Positions 7,959 through 15,083 of a DNA stretch of 39,496 nt are shown one piece after another; positions within the stretch are counted from its first letter, which is position 1, and the number at the start of each line of letters is the position of its first letter. The stretch lies in contig CAZXCU010000029.1 of the NCBI GenBank assembly GCA_964639245.1, forward strand, positions 1-39,496. The letters run 5' to 3'. Made by a program: the position numbers and the translations under genes. This DNA is from SB15 sp964639245. GTDB taxonomy: Bacteria > Chloroflexota > Anaerolineae > Aggregatilineales > J027. Under the pieces are notes generated by a model, which was not told the origin of the DNA, did no database searches, and saw only the letters and a program-made list of their open reading frames with translations.

Positions 7959-8933
7959 ATGAAAGCGGTGGTTTATCCGAAATTCGGGTCGGTGGATGTG
8001 CTGGAAATGCAGGAGGTGGCCCAACCCACACCCAAAGAACATCAGGTCTTGGTCAAAATGAAAGCGGCCTCGGTCAATCCGGTGGATGGGTGGCGCTTCT
8101 CGATGCCTTCGGTGGTGGTGCGCCTGTTGGATGGTGGAATTGTCAAACCCAAAACGACGATTATCGGGGCGGATATTGCGGGACAGGTCGAGGCGGTGGG
8201 GTCGGCGGTGACACAATTTCAACCGGGCGATGCCGTTTTCGGGGTGGCGGCGGGTTCGGTGGGGGGATTCGCGGAATATGCCTGCGCGGGTCAAAAATAT
8301 CTGGCCTTGAAACCGCCTACCGTATCTTATGAAATGGCGGCGGCTGTGCCGGTGGCGGGGTTGACGGCGCTGCAAGCTCTGCGTGACCATGCCAAGATTC
8401 AAGCGGGACAGCAGGTTTTGATACAGGGAGCATCGGGTGGGGTAGGGACGTTCGCCGTGCAGCTTGCCAAATTTTTCGGGGCAGAAGTAACGGCGGTATG
8501 CAGCACACGCAATGTAGAAAAAGTTCGTGCGCTCGGTGCAGATTTTGTGATGGATTACACCCAAACCGATTTTACAAAAAACGGACAGCGTTATGATGCG
8601 ATTCTGGGGGTGAATGGCTACCACTCGATTTTTGCCTATCGGCGGGCGCTCAAGCCAAATGGAATTTATGTGGCAATTGGCGGAGAAATGTCCCAAATTT
8701 TACAGGGATTGCTTTTGGGGCGGTTGTTGTCGCGGCGGGGCAATCAAAAATTGGGATTTATGGGGCTGGCAGATGTCAACGCGCCAGATTTAACCTTGCT
8801 GGGAGAATTGCTGGAAAAAAATGTGCTTGTTCCGGTGATTGATAGACAATATCCCCTGCATGAAGTCAAGGAAGCGCTGCGCTATCTGGGGGAAGGACAC
8901 GCGCAAGGAAAAATTGTCATCGGGGTGGGTTAA
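7959..8933 (+). CDS. Zinc-independent MDR family NAD(P)-dependent oxidoreductase (quinone reductase-like)
   Basis: This 324-aa medium-chain dehydrogenase/reductase begins MKAVVYPKFGSVDVLEMQEV. It has the GroES-like fold (ASVNPVDGWR, IIGADIAGQVEAVG, FQPGDAVFG) and the Rossmann dinucleotide motif GASGGVGTFAVQLAK. Cys/His ligands for catalytic or structural zinc are absent, so it fits the quinone oxidoreductase / NAD(P)-dependent alcohol dehydrogenase-like branch. The substrate cannot be named. The ATG at 7959 has GGAGG seven nucleotides upstream. Earlier in-frame ATGs (for example at 7944) lack such a site. The gene converges on the 98-aa hypothetical gene, with 16 nt between the stop codons. 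Confidence 0.88.
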   Translation: MKAVVYPKFGSVDVLEMQEVAQPTPKEHQVLVKMKAASVNPVDGWRFSMPSVVVRLLDGGIVKPKTTIIGADIAGQVEAVGSAVTQFQPGDAVFGVAAGSVGGFAEYACAGQKYLALKPPTVSYEMAAAVPVAGLTALQALRDHAKIQAGQQVLIQGASGGVGTFAVQLAKFFGAEVTAVCSTRNVEKVRALGADFVMDYTQTDFTKNGQRYDAILGVNGYHSIFAYRRALKPNGIYVAIGGEMSQILQGLLLGRLLSRRGNQKLGFMGLADVNAPDLTLLGELLEKNVLVPVIDRQYPLHEVKEALRYLGEGHAQGKIVIGVG

Positions 8934-8949
8934 AACCCCACCCGCAGCG

Positions 8950-9246
8950 TTATTCTGCGAAAAAGCCGAAGTCGAGATAGAGTTTGCCTTCGGGGGTTTC
9001 GCCCTGTTCCTTGAAGACGAAAATTTTCTCATTGTGGCGTTTGAGGCGTTTTTTGAGCGTGTTCCACTGCGATTTTGAGGGTGGGGTATCGCCAAAATAA
9101 GCGGTTTCAAATTCGGCGCGGTAATGCCCGTCGTCGTATTCGGTCAGGCTGTAGAAAAAATCCTCCTCGCCTTTGGACAGCACGCGCTTGATTAAACTTT
9201 CCACGTAATCGCGGCGGTAGGGGGTGAATCTCGGCAAATCTTTCAT
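8950..9246 (-). CDS. Small conserved-looking hypothetical protein
   Basis: This 98-aa charged protein contains DYVESLIKRVLSKGEEDFFYSLTEYDDGHYRAEFETAYFGD and ends GKLYLDFGFFAE. It has no signal peptide, no membrane segment and no motif that I recognise. Balanced composition, codon use like its neighbours and a fit between two genes support a real gene. Its ribosome binding site is weak (GCGGAA). The function is unknown. Confidence 0.55.
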   Translation of the reverse strand: MKDLPRFTPYRRDYVESLIKRVLSKGEEDFFYSLTEYDDGHYRAEFETAYFGDTPPSKSQWNTLKKRLKRHNEKIFVFKEQGETPEGKLYLDFGFFAE

Positions 9247-9318
9247 GTAAATTCCGCTTTGTTTGCAGTCATCTTACCATTTTTTTGCTATATTTAATGC
9301 TTCAAAAGGTTCACGACG

Positions 9319-10659
9319 ATGAAAAAATTTATCACGGATTCTAATGAGATTCCGCGTGCGGTGGATGTAATTGTGATTGGGGGCGGGCCGGCGGGAACAG
9401 GAACGCTCTGGGCATTGCACCGCGCTGCACCCCATTTAAAAACCCTTTTGATTGAACAAAGCGATAAGTTGGGGGCGGGGAGTTCAACCGCGTCGCTGGA
9501 AAATTATCGGACGTGCTGGCCGGCGGCGTGTCTGGCAGCGATGATGCGGCGAAGTGTTGAAATTTATCATCAGGCGGACGCATATCTGGGTGACGGAGCG
9601 GCAGAAACCATTCACCTGAAAGAACGCGGGTATTTATTTTGTGCCTTTACCGATGCGCAAGCCGACACGCTCCAAAAAGATGTTGAACATTTACACGCGA
9701 TGGGCATGACGCACATTGAATTTTTGAACGCGCAGGAGGTAGCCTATCGCTATGGCTGGTTGGGGGAAAAAGTCATCGCGGCGAAATTTGACCCCATCGC
9801 AGGGTGGCTGGATTCCAATGCGCTGATTTATCGCTATGCCCAATGCGCGGAGTCGGCGCAAATTTTGCTGAACACACCCAATACAGAAATTTTGGTCGAG
9901 GCGGGAAAAGTGGTGGGGGTCAAAACGCCACACGGAACAATTTTTGCGCCTGTCGTGCTGATTGCGAACGGGGCAAATGCAGCCAGCACAGGGCGGACGG
10001 CGGGAGTGGATTTGCCGATTGTGGTGCGTCCGCGTCAAAGTTTTACGACGGGTTGGCGACATCCTGAATTTCCCGAACACGCACCGATGCTGATCGGGGC
10101 TGCGCCGTTTCCCCATGTGCGTCCCGAAGCTAAAGAGGGGGCGATTTTCGGGTGGGAGTATGGGTGGGTGAATAAAAATGCTTCCCCTCCCTTTGATTCC
10201 CTCCCCAACACATTGGGGAGGGGTAGGGTGGGGTATGTCCCCAATGATTATCTCATTGACCCGATTTATCCGGCGGCACCCCTCAAAGATCCGCGTTTTC
10301 CTTCGATTACGCTCGCACTGCTGGCGCGTCAATTTGGACATGCGGCGGGGCAGGGCTTTGCCAATGGACGTTATTTACAGGGGCTGCGGCATAATATTGG
10401 TTATTATGTGTATCGTAGTGAGGAAGTGGCGAATCGGGCGGGGGTTCCCTATACCAGCGAAAGGGCGATTCTGGATGCTGTACCCTCGGTGGAAGGCTTG
10501 TTTGTGTCTATCGCGCATGTGGGACACGGCATCATGACTTCCGCCGCCGCAGGCGAAATTATCGCTGCTAAAATCCTGAATCAGCCACCGCAAGTCCCAA
10601 ATTTTGGGGATTTTGGCTGGGATGTGGCTTGGGTAGAGTATGATGAAAATGCCCTGTAA
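9319..10659 (+). CDS. FAD-dependent oxidoreductase (DAO family) with an in-frame repeat insertion
   Basis: This 446-aa flavoprotein has an N-terminal Rossmann dinucleotide motif (VIVIGGGPAGTG, Gly-rich residues 21-26) and the Glu that ends the second strand (LIEQSDKLGAGSS). A DAO-type C-terminal segment GLFVSIAHVGHGIMTSAAAGEIIA completes FAD binding. It resembles glycine/sarcosine/proline-type amine oxidases, but the substrate is not certain. The trans-3-hydroxyproline genes follow on the same strand after 334 bp, so an imino or amino acid substrate is plausible. Residues about 288-309 (ASPPFDSLPNTLGRGRVGY) are encoded by a palindromic C/G-rich repeat that interrupts the domain without breaking the frame. 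AAAAGG precedes the ATG. Confidence 0.85.
   Translation: MKKFITDSNEIPRAVDVIVIGGGPAGTGTLWALHRAAPHLKTLLIEQSDKLGAGSSTASLENYRTCWPAACLAAMMRRSVEIYHQADAYLGDGAAETIHLKERGYLFCAFTDAQADTLQKDVEHLHAMGMTHIEFLNAQEVAYRYGWLGEKVIAAKFDPIAGWLDSNALIYRYAQCAESAQILLNTPNTEILVEAGKVVGVKTPHGTIFAPVVLIANGANAASTGRTAGVDLPIVVRPRQSFTTGWRHPEFPEHAPMLIGAAPFPHVRPEAKEGAIFGWEYGWVNKNASPPFDSLPNTLGRGRVGYVPNDYLIDPIYPAAPLKDPRFPSITLALLARQFGHAAGQGFANGRYLQGLRHNIGYYVYRSEEVANRAGVPYTSERAILDAVPSVEGLFVSIAHVGHGIMTSAAAGEIIAAKILNQPPQVPNFGDFGWDVAWVEYDENAL
10181..10235. repeat. Palindromic repeat inserted in the FAD oxidoreductase frame
   Basis: CCCTCCCC (10199-10206) and GGGGAGGG (10215-10222) form a hairpin with an 8-nt loop. The hairpin is flanked by C-rich sequence on the left and GGGTAGGGTGGGG on the right. 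This is the layout of dispersed palindromic repeats, and it is translated here as a low-complexity Pro/Gly-rich patch. Confidence 0.6.
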
Positions 10660-10993
10660 AAAGTGTTCAGCGTGCAGCAAAAAATAAAAGCTGTTATGAG
10701 ACTGTCTGAAAAATCGGATTTTTTGTGTGTAGGGGCGGGGACAAGGGAGATGTTATTCCCGAAAATAGGCGAACTTGCCCCGATTCCCGCCCTTGTTAGG
10801 TGTAAATATTCAGGCGGTCTCAAATGATTTTTGATGATTTGTAAAGGGGAAGTGAAGATAGAATCATGGCAGAACAGGGAAAAATAAAAATCTGATAAAA
10901 GCATTTAAAACCAAAGCCCGCCATCAAGACGTTTAATAAGTGATAATTTGTCAAATATTTGTCTGAAAAATGAATAATACGGAGGATACTCTC
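10660..10993. other. 334-bp gap upstream of the hydroxyproline genes
   Basis: No gene is recognised. It contains a G/C-rich imperfect repeat at about 10732-10800 (GTAGGGGCGGGGACAAGG on the left, GATTCCCGCCCTTGTT on the right) of the same style as the other intergenic palindromes. An AT-rich stretch just before the dehydratase start could hold its promoter. GGAGG at 10981-10985 is the ribosome binding site. Confidence 0.5.
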
Positions 10994-12028
10994 ATGCGTG
11001 ATTGGCACGCCCCCCCCCACTGGCAGCGTATTACCACCATTGATGCTCATACTGCCGGAGAACCCCTGAGAATCATCACCGGGGGATTCCCGGAAATTCA
11101 CGGCGCAACCATGCTGGAAAAACGCCACTATGCCCGGACTCGGCTTGACCATTTCCGCCGCGCCTTGATGTTTGAACCGCGTGGTCATGCCGATATGTAC
11201 GGTTGCATTTTGACTCCGCCTGTGACTCCCGATGGCGATATCGGGGTGCTGTTTATGCACAACGAAGGCTTTAGTACGATGTGCGGGCATGGCATTATTG
11301 GCCTTGTTAAAGTAGGGGTCGAAACGGGGATGTTTCCCGTCAAAGGCAATCAACGCGAAGTCAAAATTGACACCCCCGCCGGACGAGTGACCGCCACCGC
11401 GCATGTGATTGGCGGGAAGGTCGAATCGGTGTCCTTTTTAAATGTCCCATCCTTTTTATTGGAACGCAATTTGCGGGTGGATATTCCCGGTTTCGGGCCG
11501 ATTGACTGCGATATTGCGTTTGGTGGGGCGTTTTATGCCTATGTGGATGTGGATAAAAATGAGCTAGAGTTGGATATTGCCCCCCACAATATTGAGGAAT
11601 TAATTGACTTGGGGCGGCGGATTAAACAGGCGATCATGGGCTGTTATTCGATTGTGCATCCCGATGGCGACCCCGATTTAAATTTTCTGTATGGCACGAT
11701 TCTGGTGAAAATGCTGCCGGGTGAGGCGGTTCACAGTCGGAATGTGTGTATTTTTGCGGAGGGCGAAGTTGACCGCAGCCCCACCGGCACCGGCGTGAGT
11801 GGGCGTTTGGCGATTCACCATGCACGCGGCGAACTCAAATTGGGCGAAAGTATCACCATTGAAAGCGTGATTTCGAGCAGTTTTCGCGGTAAAGTGGTGC
11901 AAACAACTCAGGTGGGGCGTGTGCCAGCGATTATCCCCGAAGTGACGGGGACAGCGTATATCACGGGCAAACACGAATTTTTGATTGACCCGGACGACCC
12001 GCTTATTGCAGGATTTATTTTGAGGTAA
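10994..12028 (+). CDS. trans-3-hydroxy-L-proline dehydratase (proline racemase family)
   Basis: This 344-aa member of the proline racemase superfamily probably removes water from trans-3-hydroxy-L-proline to give 1-pyrroline-2-carboxylate. The first catalytic Cys is present in MCGHG (Cys97). At the second catalytic position, where racemases and 4-hydroxyproline epimerases have Cys (DRSPCGTG), this protein has Thr264 (DRSPTGTG). That replacement marks the dehydratase branch. The ATG at 10994 has GGAGG eight nucleotides upstream, better than the in-frame ATG at 10970. A run of nine C residues at 11010-11018 lies in codons 6-9. The reductase gene follows after 5 nt, and it acts on the expected product, which strengthens the call. 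Confidence 0.88.
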   Translation: MRDWHAPPHWQRITTIDAHTAGEPLRIITGGFPEIHGATMLEKRHYARTRLDHFRRALMFEPRGHADMYGCILTPPVTPDGDIGVLFMHNEGFSTMCGHGIIGLVKVGVETGMFPVKGNQREVKIDTPAGRVTATAHVIGGKVESVSFLNVPSFLLERNLRVDIPGFGPIDCDIAFGGAFYAYVDVDKNELELDIAPHNIEELIDLGRRIKQAIMGCYSIVHPDGDPDLNFLYGTILVKMLPGEAVHSRNVCIFAEGEVDRSPTGTGVSGRLAIHHARGELKLGESITIESVISSSFRGKVVQTTQVGRVPAIIPEVTGTAYITGKHEFLIDPDDPLIAGFILR

Positions 12029-12033
12029 TTTCG

Positions 12034-13002
12034 ATGCGAATTTTAACGGCAGCAGATATTCGTGCCGCGCTGACCATGCGCGATGTGATTGAGGCGGTGC
12101 GCGAAGGGTTTATCCAGCTTTCTAACGGGCAGGCACAAGCGCCGATACGAGGGGTGATTCCTGTCAATAATGGGGTCACGCTGACCATGCCCGCCTATCT
12201 GGAAGGTTCACCCATTAGCACGGTCAAAATTGTGTCGGTGTACGGGGAAAATGTGGGGAAAAATCTGCCTGTCGTGAATGCCAAAGTGCTGGCGGTGGAT
12301 GCTCAGACAGGGCTTCCGGTGGCGCTGATGGATGGTAATGTGATAACCGCTATGCGAACCGGCGCGGGGTCAGGGTTGGCGACGGAATTATTAGCCCGCC
12401 CTGATGCCAAAATTCTTGCGGTCATCGGGGCGGGGGTGCAGGCACGAACGCAAATTGAAGCGATTTGCACCGTTCGCCCGATTGAAGAAATTCGGATTTT
12501 TAGCCTGAAAAATGCGCCTAAATTGGTGGAAGAACTTCGCTCGGTGTATCCCCACTGCAAAATTCATGCGGTGCTGAGTGAAGAAGCTGCTCTGCGCGGG
12601 GCGGAGATTGTCGCTGCTGCCACGAACAGCCGTACCCCTGTGGTTCATCATCGGTATCTCAGCGAAGGGGTGCATGTCAACGGGGTTGGTTCGTTTAACC
12701 ATGCGATGCAGGAAGTTGACGCGGAGACGGTTATCCATTCAAAAGTGGTGGTTGACCATCGGCCTAGCGCGTGGGCGGAAGCCGGCGATTTAATCATCCC
12801 GCGTGAGAGGGGCTTGATTCAAGAAAACCATGTCTACGCGGAAATTGGCGAAATCGCAGGCGGCAAGTTGGCAGGGCGAACTTCGGAACGGGAAATCACA
12901 TTTTTTAAGTCGGTGGGCAACGCGGTACAGGATGCGGCAACCGCAGCCAAATTGCTGGCGCTGGCAGCAGAAAAAGGCATCGGCAGGGAAATTGAAATTT
13001 AG
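12034..13002 (+). CDS. Ornithine cyclodeaminase/mu-crystallin family reductase, probably 1-pyrroline-2-carboxylate reductase
   Basis: This 322-aa protein has the OCD/mu-crystallin fold. Substrate-side segments are TMRDVIEAVREGF and VKIVSVYGEN, followed by MRTGAGSGLATELLARPDA. The NAD(P)-binding motif is AVIGAGVQARTQIEAI, and HVNGVGSFNHAMQEVD follows. Family members act as ornithine cyclodeaminase, ketimine reductase, or pyrroline-2-carboxylate reductase. The start codon lies 5 nt after the trans-3-hydroxy-L-proline dehydratase. The neighbouring enzyme makes 1-pyrroline-2-carboxylate, so reduction of this to L-proline is the best assignment. That choice rests on context rather than on a diagnostic residue. 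Confidence 0.82.
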   Translation: MRILTAADIRAALTMRDVIEAVREGFIQLSNGQAQAPIRGVIPVNNGVTLTMPAYLEGSPISTVKIVSVYGENVGKNLPVVNAKVLAVDAQTGLPVALMDGNVITAMRTGAGSGLATELLARPDAKILAVIGAGVQARTQIEAICTVRPIEEIRIFSLKNAPKLVEELRSVYPHCKIHAVLSEEAALRGAEIVAAATNSRTPVVHHRYLSEGVHVNGVGSFNHAMQEVDAETVIHSKVVVDHRPSAWAEAGDLIIPRERGLIQENHVYAEIGEIAGGKLAGRTSEREITFFKSVGNAVQDAATAAKLLALAAEKGIGREIEI

Positions 13003-13004
13003 CC

Positions 13005-14021
13005 ATGAAAAAGGCCGTTTTTATATTTCTCCTCATCATAACCGTGTTTTTGCCGACTCCCTTAGCTGCCCAATCGGATTCGATAGACCTAACATTGGTT
13101 CGCGTTTTGCAATTCAGAGCAATGGATGTAGAATGGTCATTTGATGGGCAGTATCTGGCAATAATGGATGATTGGGATAAAAAACTTACTATTTTGGACA
13201 GTGAAAATTGGGAAGCGATTATTTCTTTGGAATGCAATTTAAATTATTTGACTGGAGATGTCCTTTCTTGGCATCCTAACCAAGCCATTTTAGCGACAAG
13301 CTGCGAGGACATCACGCAACCTATTGAAATAACTGAGGTAGAAAACCAGTTTCAGATAGTCCAACATAAGCGGGTAGATGCTCAAGCGATTGCATGGTCG
13401 CCTGATGGCAGTCAACTTGCTGTGATTCAAGAAGATAATACGATTGGGATTTTGGATAGTGAGTTTAATCTTGTTTATTCACTTGGCGAACCCTATGTGT
13501 CACCTCCTGCGAACGTGGGGTGTGGTGAGTGTTTCCCGATTCCGTTTATCCGTTTAAGCTGGTCGCCGAATGGTCAATATCTCGCTGCAATTAGCGAAGC
13601 CCAAACAAGTGGTTTGGATATATGGGATTTAGAGACCTATCAGATGGTTGGACAAGTTGACGGAGCTTATAACATTATTTGGTCGGAGGACAGCGAAAGT
13701 TTCACAGTTGGCACGAGCGACTTTGTATTTTTTGAAAAATGGTGGGTTTCGCCGTTAGGTTTTGTCTGGTCTGTTTCTTTACCAAACCCACACAGTCCTT
13801 ACGAAATAGCAGATTCCGTTTATATGGCTTACTGTCAAGCGGAAAATGACTTAATCTTTTTCGATACCCGCACCATGCTAAAAGTTCCCATCCAATTTGA
13901 CACCCAAGAGATACGATTCTGTTCTAGGGATGTTTATCGAATGGAACTGGCATTGTCCTCTCAATTCCTGCTGGCAATTGCACAGGGAGACTCTATTAGC
14001 ATCTGGCAAGTTAGCGATTAA
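13005..14021 (+). CDS. Secreted beta-propeller (WD40-like) protein
   Basis: This 338-aa protein begins with a Sec signal peptide (KKAVFIFLLIITVFLPTPLAAQ, cleavage after AAQ likely). At least four WD40-style blades follow: VEWSFDGQYLAIMDD...TILDSE, LSWHPNQAILATSCED, IAWSPDGSQLAVIQEDNTIGILDSE and LSWSPNGQYLAAISEAQTSGLDIWDLE. A last strand pair ends SISIWQVSD. Such exported propellers usually bind proteins, and no catalytic residues are seen. It starts 2 nt after the reductase stop, so it is in the same transcription unit by position. Its AT-rich codon use and extracellular location argue against a metabolic role in that unit. Its end overlaps the convergent phosphoesterase gene by 11 bp. Confidence 0.75.
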   Translation: MKKAVFIFLLIITVFLPTPLAAQSDSIDLTLVRVLQFRAMDVEWSFDGQYLAIMDDWDKKLTILDSENWEAIISLECNLNYLTGDVLSWHPNQAILATSCEDITQPIEITEVENQFQIVQHKRVDAQAIAWSPDGSQLAVIQEDNTIGILDSEFNLVYSLGEPYVSPPANVGCGECFPIPFIRLSWSPNGQYLAAISEAQTSGLDIWDLETYQMVGQVDGAYNIIWSEDSESFTVGTSDFVFFEKWWVSPLGFVWSVSLPNPHSPYEIADSVYMAYCQAENDLIFFDTRTMLKVPIQFDTQEIRFCSRDVYRMELALSSQFLLAIAQGDSISIWQVSD

Positions 14022-14889
14022 CCCAATAATGGGGTGGGATGTAGTTCCAGATGGCTTCACCCAGACTTAAAAATTCGTCTGCCATGGCGAGCGTGGCGGG
14101 TTGGTCAGGATATTGGGCGGTGCGCCAATGGGTGAAGGGGGCAATTCGCAAGCGGGCGGTTTTAAATTCTTCGATATACATGCGGGCGGTTGCGCCGATG
14201 TCTTCGACATAACCAATCCGTTCAAATTCGGCAAACATGGGCGTAATATCATAGGGAATCTGGCGGTAGGTGGCTGTCCAACCGGAAGCAGCGCCTTCCA
14301 GAATGACATATTCCGCGATGCCGGGATTGCCGACAAGGGGCAGGCCGAGTGAGCCGGGATTAATCACATGCCATGTTTGCCCGTTGCAATGGACATGCCG
14401 ATCCATAGCGAGATGGGTGTGTCCGGTAATGACGGTGGATTCTTGCACCCCCGCCAGCGCTTCGGCGATTTCGCCATCGGAGGTCATCGGATACAACCCG
14501 CGCCAATGATTGCCGGGAATGCCATGTGCCACACGGACGGGCGGCGCATCCGGGTAATAGAGGGTGAGCGAGTCGGGCAGGGCAGCGATGACATGCTGCC
14601 AGCGCGGGGGAATGATTTTGTGTAACCATGGGGGCAGCACAAAATCCCGCCATGAGTCGGGTTCGCGGGGGGTGCCATAATTCAGCAGATAAAATTCATG
14701 GTTGCCACGTATGAGCGCGCATTTGTGGTCTGTCAGCCGTTCCATCACCTGCACGGAATACGCCCCGCAGTTGATGATGTCGCCTGCCACGATGATTTGC
14801 TGGACATCGAATTGGGCAGCGTCGGCAAGGGCGGCTTCTAAAGCCAGTAAATTGGCGTGAATATCAGCAAAAATAGCCAGTCGCGTCAT
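14011..14889 (-). CDS. Calcineurin-like metallophosphoesterase (YfcE/MJ0936-like)
   Basis: This 292-aa protein carries the full set of metallophosphoesterase blocks in order: FADIHANLLALEAAL (D-x-H), GDIINCG (GD), GNHEFYLL (GNHE), VAHGIPG, and GHTHLAMDRH (GHTH), followed by NPGSLGLP. These residues bind two metal ions and hydrolyse phosphodiesters or phosphomonoesters. The natural substrate is unknown. The N-terminal three quarters match the YfcE/DR1281 type. The last ~70 residues (GYVEDIGATARMYIEEFK...) form an accessory helical tail. GGGAGAAT lies about eight nucleotides before the ATG. The gene converges with the propeller gene, with overlapping 3' ends. Confidence 0.87.
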   Translation of the reverse strand: MTRLAIFADIHANLLALEAALADAAQFDVQQIIVAGDIINCGAYSVQVMERLTDHKCALIRGNHEFYLLNYGTPREPDSWRDFVLPPWLHKIIPPRWQHVIAALPDSLTLYYPDAPPVRVAHGIPGNHWRGLYPMTSDGEIAEALAGVQESTVITGHTHLAMDRHVHCNGQTWHVINPGSLGLPLVGNPGIAEYVILEGAASGWTATYRQIPYDITPMFAEFERIGYVEDIGATARMYIEEFKTARLRIAPFTHWRTAQYPDQPATLAMADEFLSLGEAIWNYIPPHYWVNR

Positions 14890-15016
14890 GGTTCATTCTC
14901 CCAAGCGTTCCATTATCAACGGCTTGGGTGTGGCTGACCATGATGAATCCGCTACGGGAAACTGACAGAATGAAAATAAGTAATCGGGCGGATTACATCC
15001 GATAAGTAGTTTCAGC

Positions 15017-15056
15017 GGGTAGGTGACGGACGGCGCACCGTCTTTAGCACCTACCC
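15017..15056. repeat. Hairpin repeat of the GGGTAGGTGACGGA type
   Basis: GGGTAGGTG (15017-15025) pairs perfectly with CACCTACCC (15048-15056). Inside, GACGG pairs with CCGTC around CGCA. The same layout recurs at 26854-26925. It lies between the phosphoesterase and the UvrA-like gene, and no other gene is seen in that 194-bp gap. Confidence 0.6.
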
Positions 15057-15083
15057 TCCGCAAGAATTTACCGGACAAAGCAG

